Assembly: GCA_964017045.1 (NCBI GenBank)
Contig: OZ024809.1
Location: forward strand, 11,414,307 to 11,478,306
Length of the DNA stretch: 64,000 nucleotides
Reading direction: 5' to 3'
From: Omphiscola glabra
Taxonomy: Eukaryota; Mollusca; Gastropoda; Lymnaeidae
Notes under the pieces: generated by a model
Databases searched by the model: none
What the model saw: the letters and a program-made list of their open reading frames with translations, nothing else
Told to the model about the DNA's origin: nothing
Part shown: one piece after another, positions 53,561 through 64,000 of the stretch
How the letters are laid out: every line of letters begins with the position of its first letter
How positions within the stretch are numbered: the first letter of the stretch is position 1
Position numbers and translations under genes: made by a program

Positions 53561-54001
53561 AGCGTGAAACAAAAATACTTATCATTTGATCAGTTACCAT
53601 ATATAATAAATGTCCGATTCAAAGTCAAGTTGACTGTCTTAACGGTAACAGAAAATGGTTTTTTTTTTTGTTTTTGTTTTTTTGGGGGGGGGGGGGTTGG
53701 GGGAGGGATATAAAATGCCTAGAAACTTCCAGGGGTTATAGTTCGACACTGATGTTTAAGTACTTTACTAAATGCCCCCCCCCCCCCCCCACAAGGGGGC
53801 CACGCACACTGACAAAAAAATTCATTTAAAAATTATATATAACAAACTAAACTACCACCCGGGATGGTCGCACCCTTCGCACTTCGAACAAAATGTTGAC
53901 ATCACTACAACCAGGTAATGGAAGTTAAAAAAAAACCCAAAAATTATAATTTAAATAAAGAAACAATGACTATGATATGAGAACAACAGAGAGAACATTA
54001 C

Positions 54002-54393
54002 AATGGACTACGATTAGTCACTTCCTTGTTTTGTCACGTGATACGTACCAGCCATTAGTAGGCTTTCTGCTACACATAACAACACATAACAACAGATAAA
54101 CAGCTGATCAGCCATTGCCATTATCATTAATTCTAAAGCAAAATGTTTGTCTCCATCAGCGCTTCCCCAGTGTTTATTAAAAATTTTACTTTTCAAAATA
54201 TTCTTGAATACACGCGTTTCTTTAAATGACATTCATTAAATGTGACAATAATTATAATTCAGTCATGATTAAAGGAAGAAAGTTGTTTGAAGAAAAATTT
54301 GTGAGCGACCAGTGTGTTGCAGACAGCCTCCCGGAAGTATTACTTGTTTTTACACGTATCACGTGACAAAACAATCGACTAATCGTAGTCCAT
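54002..54393. mobile_element. MITE-like element with 43-bp inverted ends
   Basis: Left end AATGGACTACGATTAGTCAC through TTTTGTCACGTGATACGT; right end is the inverse (ACGTATCACGTGACAAAAC through CGTAGTCCATT). About 300 bases lie between with no transposase. Confidence 0.7.
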
Positions 54394-55099
54394 TAGAAGC
54401 CAGACTTTTGGAAACAAAATAAATCAATTCAAATAACTAGGATCCTTACATTAAATGAAAGATGTGAATGACAAAGATAAATACAAGAAAATATAAAAGC
54501 CGGAAACAGGACATACAACAGTAGTCAGAAAATACACAAAAGTAAAACGATTACAAGAAAAAAAATAAAGAAAATTAAGTATAAAACAGTAATCAGACCC
54601 GTTGTAACATAAGCGCAAGAGAAACTTGGATCATAACAAAAACAGCAACAAAAACAAAAAAACAAAAACAAAAAAAAATCTGTTGAAAACATGGGAGAAA
54701 AGTTATCCGCAAAATATATGGAACAACCAGGAATTGTATGGACTATGCCAGCATTGCACGCTAGTAGCAGAAATATAAAAAAAAAGGGTAGGACACTTAG
54801 AAAGTGTCACGAACTGATTTCACCAAAATTTCGATTGCTACTTTTTGTCTAGGGGTTAATTATATTAACCTCACAAACCATGGATTATTAGAATACATAA
54901 TCTTTACTAACACAATTAAACCGTCAACTGCCATTACTCGGTAGACAACACCACACAACTATATTACGTCATTTCCCCTTCCAACAAAATACGTCACAAA
55001 ATACTAAGCATAATAGGTAAGGCAACACATATAATCTCTAAACAACACGCCATCATAATATACATTGAAGTCCTTAACACCAAGTGACAGAGGAGTGAA

Positions 55100-55330
55100 A
55101 ACTGTGCACCACCAAAGCCCCAGATGAAACGGTTCTAATGCAGACCTAGGCGTAGATGGATGAATGATGTGGACAAATGATCTACAGCAGCTTGGAATCC
55201 GAGCATATAAAAGACAAGCATTAGTTTGGTCTGTAGCGTCACAGGGATGGATGGAAGGTCTAAGTGGAATATAGTGGAAAGGGTGGCCAAAGCGCTCCAG
55301 GGACTGTAGCGCCTCACGGACGAAGAGGTG
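55100..55330 (+). pseudogene. Possible LINE 3' remnant
   Basis: Plus-strand reading gives NDLQQLGIRAYKRQALVWSV, DGR and similar phrases reminiscent of LINE C-terminal regions, with shifts and stops. The minus-strand open frame over it is a shadow. Confidence 0.3.
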
Positions 55331-55799
55331 GATAAAAACTGTGAAATCCATTATTTTTAATTATTATTTACATTCATAAAAGAAATCATCGCCATGTTTT
55401 GTAGTCATCGTCACGATGTTGCTACTTGTTAACTCGATAAAGATTACAACAGTAATCACTGTGTATTCATGTGTCTCTTTATGTATCTGTATAATTTTGT
55501 ATATATTATGTATCTAGTTATTGCAACGGAATTCTGTGCATGTATCGTAATTAGCGACCTAATTATTTATTTGTACTGAACCAGACAGCAACTATGGTGG
55601 GGGAAAGTATGTGTGTGTGTGGGGGGGGGGGGATGACATAAATGTTAACACGCTTACGGCAGTGTTTCCCAGGCTTTTTTTAAACCACTTCCCAACGGAT
55701 CACATAAATGTTTTAATGACACCACCTCTCTCACACACACAAACACAAATGAGTGGCTTGATAAAATAAAAACGACCTTAAAAAAGACTTAATGTCAAT

Positions 55800-55995
55800 G
55801 TTAGGTCTCACATGTTAGGTCTCACATGTTAGGTCTCATATGTTATGTCTCACATGTTAGGTCTCATATGTTATGTCTCACATGTTAGGTCTCACATGTT
55901 ATGTCTCACATGTTAGGTCTCATATGTTAGGTCTCACATGTTAGGTCTCACATGTTAGGTCTCGTATGTTAGGTCTCACATGTTAGGCCTCACAA
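55800..55995. repeat. Tandem array, 14 bp x 14
   Basis: Unit CATGTTAGGTCTCA, next to a possible hAT end (GCAGTGTTTCCCAGG near 55661). Confidence 0.9.
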
Positions 55996-56410
55996 TCTAT
56001 CATTGTAGGATCAAACACAAAGAATTGCAATATAAGTAAAGCATAAATGGGGGTTTAAAAAATATTTCTGTTTTATCATTAACACCTTTAACTAACACAC
56101 GCAGGCAAGCAAGCACACACCCACACAAAAACACACACACACAATATTTAGCCACACTTGGTATCGAAAACCTCAGCATTTTGCAAAAAACTACGTCTAT
56201 TGATTTGAAGTAAATATCACTGTGAGCTTAGTAGTTCCTTAGTAGTTGGTGGGACTGAATGACATGTTTCGTACGCGTAGTGTGTGTTAGAGAGATTCAA
56301 TTAGCTAATGAACGCTCTTCCCGCGCTTGACCGAGCGACGTATTTGTATGCTACTTGTGACGTATGTCTAGACTGTATCGTGACGTAAGCTTTAGTCGTG
56401 CCGCAGCGTA

Positions 56411-56700
56411 TCCGGAAATTTGATCGAAAGAAATTTGGTCGATGGAAAATTGATCGACGGAAATTTGATGGAACGGAAATTTGGTCGAATCGTTTTTTAA
56501 ATTTATACGTTAAAATATTGCGTCAAATTTCTTTTTGAACGCAATGTTATGTTTTACGATATAGTATAGTGCGTTCAAAAAGAAATTTGAAGAAAATTTT
56601 AACGTCTGGACTGAAAAAAAGATTCGACCAAATTTCCGTTGGATCAAATTACCGTCGATCAATTTTCCGTCGACGAAATTTCTTTCGATCAAATTTCCGG
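56411..56700. mobile_element. MITE with 80-bp inverted arms
   Basis: Arms 56412-56491 and 56620-56700 pair over almost their whole length (CCGGAAATTTGATCGAAAG and its inverse). A second inner pair (AAATTTCTTTTTGAACGCA and its inverse) makes the element one long hairpin. CGTGCCGCAGC occurs directly on both sides (56397-56407 and 56705-56715). Confidence 0.75.
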
Positions 56701-57584
56701 TAACCGTGCCGCAGCTGTATGGAACTTTGTGACGTAAGATGTGTTTCTTTTATGTCTGATAGCGAGCTGCGCTATATCATAATATATTAATGTGTCTATT
56801 GAAGTTGCAGCCTGTAGTTATAATTAGTTATTAAAGTCATAATTATTATGAAAAGGATTTGACTTTATTCAGTGAGATTAAGAATAGTACGACGTATTAC
56901 AACGTGTTTAAGAACTTGGCGAGTTACTAAATCCAGAAGAACATAGGAGTTGAAAAGCGCCACTCAGGGTTTACTGCTTCTCCACACCACCTCCACACTC
57001 CTTTTCTTAATGTCTCAGAGACTATTATATGGCGTCCTGTAATCTCCAAGCGTGGGGTGTGCCCAAGTCAGGACAAACAGGCAGAACTTCGTTTAAGTGT
57101 ATAATACGTCATAATCTACTATTTAATGCTCAGTGTCTTTTTGTTTGTTTTTGGATGGGTCGATCATTCACAACAAAGCCGAACGATGAATTGGATTATA
57201 TTTGTTCTACTATATCTAACACATCTGCACAGCTTCGTGTCTAGATTTTTTAATGGCTAGTCACAAGCAAAACAAACTGGCTTCTGATATCTGAGTTTAT
57301 TTGATGATAACAGAAGGGAAGTAACTGTGACAATACAAGACAATGAATTTATTGCAGATTGCAGCCAAATTTGACATGGTCATTCCCCTTGTCCTATTAT
57401 TGGTTCATGGAAAGTTTGGTCATAACCCCTTATATCAAATGCTGTGGTTTTTAAAAAAATCTTAAAATGTAGTGAGTGAAGAGATTATTATTTTCAGAAG
57501 CTTCATGGGACGTTCAAGTTAAGTTATTTTTGGTGTACCCACTTCTAATAAGCTTTATTAAATTAAGATTTCAGTGAGATTTCA

Positions 57585-57775
57585 AACATCTATTACAGGA
57601 AGGTTTTCGGTGAGATTTCAAACATCTATTAAAGGAAGGTTTTTGGTGAGATTTTAAACATTTATTAAAGGAAGGTTTTTGGTGAGATTTTAAACATTTA
57701 TTAAAGGAAGGATTTGGTAGATTTCAAACATCTATTAAAGTAAAGTTTTTGGAGAAAATTGAAATATTTATTAAA
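57585..57775. repeat. Tandem array, about 36 bp x 5
   Basis: Unit GGTGAGATTTCAAACATCTA plus TTAAAGGAAGGTTTTT. Confidence 0.8.
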
Positions 57776-58054
57776 GAACGGTTTTTGTGTTCTAGCCCAA
57801 AGCAAAATTTAGTTAAACTACATCCATGAAAGGTGGATGCAGTAAATGAAGATAGCCATGTGTTAAAGGAATAATTTGTTATACGCGGGACAATCTCAGT
57901 CCACATTAGATTTCACTCTTTTAAATAAATTGTAGGCATTCAGTAATCGGCGCCCGCAGTAATTTTCTCAAAAAATGTGGGAGTGTAATCTACTTCTGAC
58001 ATTTATTTTAACATAATAAAATACTAACTTATAACTGAGAGTTCAAGAGCGTAT

Positions 58055-58645
58055 GGTATGGCATCTTTCCGTCTAAGAGAGACGATAGATTTATCTTTTC
58101 TGATTGCAGCTCTTGGTGTGGCTGGTGAGACCGATCCTCGAGTGGCAGTCTCTTTTGCACATCTTGGTGTGGCTAGTGAGACCGATCCCCGAGTGACAGT
58201 CTCTTTTGCATGTCACACACACGAATGCGGTGGAGCAGTGTTTTCTGGCCTTTCTCTGCGCTCTCTTTACAGGTGCTTCCGCCCTGTAGAGCTCCTCGGC
58301 ACGTAGTGATCTTTCCTTCTCGATGACCCGCCATGTGGATCGATCCTCAGCCAGGTCCTCCTAATTTGAGATGTTGATGTTGGCCGCCTTCATGTCTCTT
58401 TTGCATATGTCTAAGACGAGGCCGTCCAACTGACCTTTCCCCTGTCGCCAACTCGCTGTACAGCACGTCCTTAGGTATGCGACAAGGTTGCTTTCACTTG
58501 ACGTGCCCAAGCCAGCGGAGGCGTCTTTGGATTAAAATGGCTGGGACGCTGCACATATTTGTTTGAGACAGGACATCCGTGTTGGAGACTTTTTCTTGCC
58601 ATTTGATGTCAAGGATGCAGCGCAGGCATCTGAGGTGGTAGCCAT
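58055..58645 (-). pseudogene. LINE C-terminal fragment, minus strand
   Basis: Minus-strand reading gives CLRCILDIKWQEKVSNTDVL, RRLRWLGHVKRKQ, IPKDVLYSELATGE and GRPRL in order, the familiar C-terminal end of animal LINE ORF2 proteins. Frame breaks follow. The plus-strand open frame at 58058 is its shadow. Confidence 0.75.
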
Positions 58646-58811
58646 CAAGAGCGTAGGCTTATATAAATAAGAATGAGCTAATCTGACAACAAAGATAAAG
58701 AAATAAAACGATTTAAATACGTTTGGATTCTAAAAAACAATGATAAGGATTTGTTACACTATTTTTGTGAAATCGAAAATTTTTTTAATCACCAGAAGAA
58801 ATATATTCTAT

Positions 58812-59415
<604 letters not shown>

Positions 59416-59997
59416 TATCATCTAATAAAGTCTTGACACATTTCTTTCTTTGAAAATTAAAAATTCGCTTGGGTAAAATGATTTGGTTTTTATATTCATG
59501 GGTATACTTTTGTAAATGTAATTACGATTTGTTAACGTCAATTATTTTGTTAATTGTTAAAATGAGAATATAGCATCTATTTTCCACATCTGTAATATCA
59601 TTGGATTTAAAGAAATTGTCATCCATGAAAATTTGTACACAGGCTATTTCCAAACCCCATATTTTTGTACCTAAGAATGTTAATTATATGTCAAATTCAT
59701 TCAGAGTCGAATTGTGTGCTGCCTTGTGCAAATGAAACTATCGTTTTACTTCTTCCCCCTCCCCCAAACAGAGTCTTAAAGAAATTAATAAAATCATCCA
59801 CGGGATTGTAACCCCCTTATTTACGCAAAAATTATTTTTTTTGCATTTCACATGCTTTATTATTATTTGGATGAGTGATAAGTGCATTAGTGAATGTTAC
59901 GTGGATAAGTAGTTTCGCTGCTTTGATTGCATTAAACGTCATTATCGTATTAAAAGTATATTTTAATTTATTCGATTTCCGAAATAATTAGAAAATT

Positions 59998-60163
59998 ATA
60001 AATTTAGGCTTATGTAAAAATAACTTCCGCACCTATTGGAACAGTCAATACAAAGATGCGCACATTGATCCAACCTTTGTTTTTCTCTAGAGCTATTGCC
60101 TGTGTCTATGGTTGTTTTATTCTGTTTGAAAGATTGATCGATGATGTCTTAAGAGCTAAGAAT
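59998..60163 (+). promoter_or_regulatory. Second copy of the Ig-cassette gene promoter / 5' UTR
   Basis: Matches 7878-8041 base for base over long stretches, directly ahead of a second signal exon. Its activity is unknown. Confidence 0.35.
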
Positions 60164-60200
60164 ATGAAACACTTCTATATATTTTGGCTGAATGTATTTG
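60164..60200 (+). pseudogene. Orphan duplicate of the signal-peptide exon
   Basis: 37 nt coding MKHFYIFWLNVF plus one base with an intact GTAAGTGTG donor. Homology to the plus gene continues into intron 1 (to about 60405, CTTCAACAGCTTGTCGACAG), then stops at a LINE. No Ig cassette follows inside the window. It could be the 5' end of another family member whose exons lie beyond the window, or a dead fragment. Confidence 0.55.
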
Positions 60201-60404
60201 GTAAGTGTGTCCATAGTTTATTTAAAAAGAAGAGCTTTATATTAGTTTATTTCTCTTTTATTTCAAACTTTGCTGCTCACTGAAGTTTGAACTGGGGAAG
60301 AACTTCAAGGAAATGTCTAAAAATTAGGATTCGTCTAAATTTGTTAACTAGGAATTGTTTGATGGTATTTATTTTTGGAATCTTCAACAGCTTGTCGACA
60401 GAGA

Positions 60405-61405
60405 ATAGCTATACTTTTTAGAAAATATGGGTTAAATAGACACACGGGCTTCAGGCAAGTATGTGGCACTACTGAGCAGATCCTGAACCTACGTATAATA
60501 TGTAAGAACTATGCTCAACACCTGCAAAACCTAATCCACGTCGTTGTGAATTTCATGAAGACATTCGATATGGTTTAGCATGCTGCCTTGTGAGCCACCA
60601 TGAGGCACTACAACATAAGCACAATCCTAACCAGAATGATATGCAGCCTCTATGATAAGGCCACCAGTGCGGTATTCTTAAACAAGAGCATCGGATAATG
60701 GTTCAAGATCACGGTTGGAGTAAGACAAGGCTGCTTGCTCTCCTCTACCCTGTTCAACATCTTCATAGAGAGAATTATATCAGATGCACTGGAAACACAT
60801 TTAGGGACAGTCAGCATTGGTGGCAGAACAATTACCATCCTACGGTTTGCGGATGATATAGACAGACTAGCTGGAAGCGAAGAAGAGCTAGCCAACCTAG
60901 TAAAGCGTCTCGACAAGTCTTCATCGTCCTTTTGGATGCAAATCAGTGCATAAATGCAAAATTGATGACGAATAGCACCACTGGCATCGCCACTGAAATT
61001 AACGTCGGGGAGGAAAGATTAGAAACATTTGACCGCTTCTAGTACCTTGTTGCAATAGTCTCAGAAGAAGGCTCCAAGCCCGAATTAATGGCAAGGCTTG
61101 CGCAGACCACAACAGCACTAAAAAGACTTAGAGAAAATTTGGCAGTTCGAGGACCTCATTGTGTCTATAAAAGAGCACAAACTTGAGTGGTATGGCCAAA
61201 TTACCAGAAAACAAAGGCACAACTAGAGGAGGGAGAAGAAGAGGAAGACAGAGAAAAAGATGGGAAGATAAAATCAAAGAGTGGACGGGATTAAAACTAT
61301 GCGATGCTATGCAAAGTGCAGAAGACCGAGAGGAATGGAGAAGGATAGTTTTCATGTCATCTGTGGCGTCCCAACGGTCCAAGGACTAACGGACATCATG
61401 ATGAT
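60405..61405 (+). pseudogene. LINE reverse transcriptase fragment
   Basis: Contains RT palm motifs VRQGCLLSSTLFNIFIERI and the active-site FADDID (about 60845-60862), then after frameshifts the same C-terminal region as the element at 52.5 kb (EWYGQITRKQ, KRWEDKIKEWTGLKLCDAM, DREEWRRI). Stops make it inactive. It interrupts the duplicated intron 1 of the Ig-cassette gene. Confidence 0.8.
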
Positions 61406-62079
61406 CTTATAACTCAAACAATTGTTAGATAGACACATGAGCACCTCACTATACGTCAATATTGCTCACATGAACCACCCGGGACAATAATAAATTAATA
61501 CAACAAAACATTAATATTTGCACTTGGTCTCGATGAAAAGAAAATAGTTTATGAAAAAATAAATAGTATTTCTTTGTATATTTCACAAATGACAAATGAA
61601 GTCATATAAAGCTGATGAGTTTAAGACATGTTTACACTTAAATCAACGCCCTTTATAAGAAAGTAATAACAAGTTAAACAAACTAACAATATTGACATGA
61701 CCATTGTACAATTGCAAGAATTTTTCATAGCTGCGAATCCTTACCATCGGCATCACTCAAATTTGACACCAAAATATCAACACAAAATACTTTTGGTTGT
61801 GATATGGGAATAAATGATTTTGCTCTGGGTCGATGCATTCAGTCAAAATCTCAAGTGTAATATATTTTAAAATATAATTTTACTCACAAAACCATAACAA
61901 CGATTAGCCAGTTACAATTTCAGTGAGGATAGACCTGGCAAAAAAACGTTGTTTATTGGTACGTCTGGCTTGGTCGATTTTCACGGTGTCTTGTCAATTA
62001 TAGTCTTCTTCAAGGTCTATTATGTATTTTTTGTATTGTTTTCCCGCAACCCATTCATCGCGGGTAGCAAGGCAAATTT
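61406..62079. other. No feature seen
   Basis: AT-rich DNA with no open frame, array or element that I recognise. Confidence 0.4.
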
Positions 62080-63800
62080 ATAGCAAGATCTTTCACCGTC
62101 TAAGTACAATGACTTTCCTGAATCTGCTCGTATTCATGTGGAGAATGAGTGGCACAATCGTGCTCAGCAGGAGGCAACTACAATAAAAAAGCATCATTAG
62201 GAATCCATACCGACATATCATGAGCCAGATAGGCAAGTCTGTTTCTAATAATAATTTAGAAAACTGAAAAACTCTTTTGCTCACATATCCCCAATCATTT
62301 TCTTCGTCGTAAAAATAGTGATTTTGGACATTTTCATGATCTATTTTTGTTTAGAGTGGAGGCTGGTGACAAAGACCTGGATACACAGTTGCAGACTTTC
62401 CTTGGTAATTCTCGTCATACTTCTCGGATGATCAAAAAAACCAAATTATGACATCAGTAAACAAGTCTATAGAAATCTCAATGTTAGTCGATGAAAAAGC
62501 TGATACATCAGGATCAGAACATTGTCGTTGGAGGTACGTTTAGATAGTGAATCAAGAAAAGAATTAATCGGAATCCAAACACTGAAGCAGTGAATTGCAT
62601 CTGCAATTGGAGGTACTATTATGAATCATTGCAATTGATGGAGTCTGGACATGACAAAAAGTACCTGGACAAGGACATGACGGCTGCTCCACAGTTGCAG
62701 GAAATGAAGGTCGTGCTCTGTACATTTTCTTAAACCTGTTGGTTTATGATTTGAATTCATCTGTTCAAGCGCGTAATGCCATTGGTAAAATCAAAACTAT
62801 TATTAAGATTTTTAGAGAAAGCATAGAGTGAAGGTCTTTAAAGTTTAATACGGGAAGTTCCATTGTTTTGTGAAACTTTATGGTCCCCCCAAAAAAAATC
62901 ATTCGTATTTTCAGTGAGAATTTCGAGATGACATGCAATCAGTTGCACACTCTGGCAAATCATGTCACCAGTAAAACGCAATAAGATACTCCCCGGCTGT
63001 TGTTTTTATTGCTTTCGACTACATTTCTCGTATGTCTTGTGATTATCAGTACATACTGATCGTTACTGGGACGAGTAACTCAACTGTACATAAATATATT
63101 TGTAAATAAATGGACAGTTTTGGCGAACATCGTCAAGGTGTTGAAACTCAGTCTAAAGAAAAGGTATATATGAAAAAATATTGGCTCTTTAAGCTTGAGA
63201 TAGAATTAAGATGAAAAGCCCTCGTATCTGTGGCCTTGGCCTTTGCAGCGTTATAGAAGACACTGAGATGACAAGCTTTCATTTCTGTGGACAAGTATAT
63301 GGTAGCAATCCTAGAAAATCTAAAGACAAGAGTGAAAATCAAGACTCCGAAGAAGAGTACTTTAGACAAACAATATTTGTTCCGTTCTTTGACTCTATAA
63401 TATCATATATAACAAACAATATTTCTAGAGACAACAGTCCCTAGTTCCAGCTATTCAGACTTCAGTCTGCTACCATTATACGTCTTGAGGGCATTACTAG
63501 TTTGTACTCAATTGAAAATTTTGAGCTCGAAGCAATGAACTGTTTTGATTTTTGTAACATGCAGCAACAATCAGAAGATATTAAAAATTACTTGCAGCTT
63601 ATCGATTTGCTGCCAAGTACAGACTTTTTCCTATCTATTCGCCAAGCTATTCTTATTGCACTCACTTTATCAACAACATGCACCTTGGAGCTTTCCTTCA
63701 GTACCCTCAGACGAGTCAAAACTTGGCTTCGTTCTACGATGACCGACGAACAACTTTCAAGGTTGTGTTAGCTCAGTGTACATCGTTAAAGTGCGAACAG
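62080..63800 (+). pseudogene. hAT-family transposase remnant
   Basis: Scattered fragments in the right order: AGDKDLDTQLQTFLGN-like after one change, MESGHDKKYLDKDM, SPRICGLGL, EEYFRQTIFVPFFDSIISYI, and finally the dimerisation region LELSFSTLRRVKTWLRSTM near 63690-63745. Many stops and shifts. The order matches hAT transposases related to ZMYM-type proteins. Termini were not found. Confidence 0.7.
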
Positions 63801-64000
63801 AAATAAGGCAGAGTCTATGCAGAAAGTAATTGAAATATTTCGAAAGGAGGAACGTCCACTTCAGTTCCTTTTCACATGTTGAAATTAATGACTATCAAGA
63901 AATGTGTTATATATGACATGAATAATTTATATTATAAGTTCACAAATTAATTTATGTTATGAAATTATTTTTTTTTCAAAATGATTGGTTTTTTTTTGTA

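Noticed and set aside
55004..55351. 115-codon minus frame
   Set aside because: The plus strand of the same stretch carries LINE-like phrases; the minus frame is its shadow.

Overview
The window looks like animal (metazoan) genomic DNA, most likely from a mollusc and plausibly a gastropod. The coding signal is small exons with GT-AG borders separated by long AT-rich introns. The introns hold tRNA-derived SINE copies, decayed LINEs, a Penelope-like GIY-YIG fragment, a Helitron fragment, hAT pieces, fold-back elements and a great deal of minisatellite DNA. The species assignment is an inference; no marker gene fixes it.

Two multi-exon genes dominate, lying tail to tail. The plus-strand gene (8042 to 24275, with a second 3' end at 30111) has a short signal-peptide exon, four nearly identical two-exon immunoglobulin-like cassettes, two short stalk exons, and a last exon ending in a hydrophobic tail of GPI-signal type. 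The minus-strand gene (51524 down to 33244) reconstructs in six exons with perfect phase agreement to 493 residues: signal peptide, Ig-like ectodomain with five N-glycosylation sequons, one transmembrane helix, and a 315-residue cytoplasmic tail. That tail carries seven tyrosine motifs spaced exactly 12 residues apart, then a polyproline block. The two ectodomains share intron phases and align without gaps across the first exon, so the genes appear to be paralogous receptors with different membrane anchors.

Layout: 1-4600 is AT-rich DNA with SINEs and one possible first exon on the minus strand. 5300-7500 holds fold-backs and tandem arrays. 8-31 kb is the plus gene; its 3' portion is segmentally duplicated (22.3-25.2 kb against 28.7-30.9 kb), with Helitron and Penelope remains between the copies. 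32-33 kb is a dead LINE. 33-51.5 kb is the minus gene, whose introns are mostly minisatellites; two of those arrays appear to have grown out of the gene's own splice donor sites. 52-64 kb is transposon-rich and carries a stray second copy of the plus gene's promoter and signal exon at 60.0-60.3 kb.

My working interpretation is a small receptor locus of immune type: one GPI-linked multi-Ig product and one transmembrane product with an ITAM-like tail. The exon structures are read directly from the sequence. The immune role, signalling and ligand are inference.
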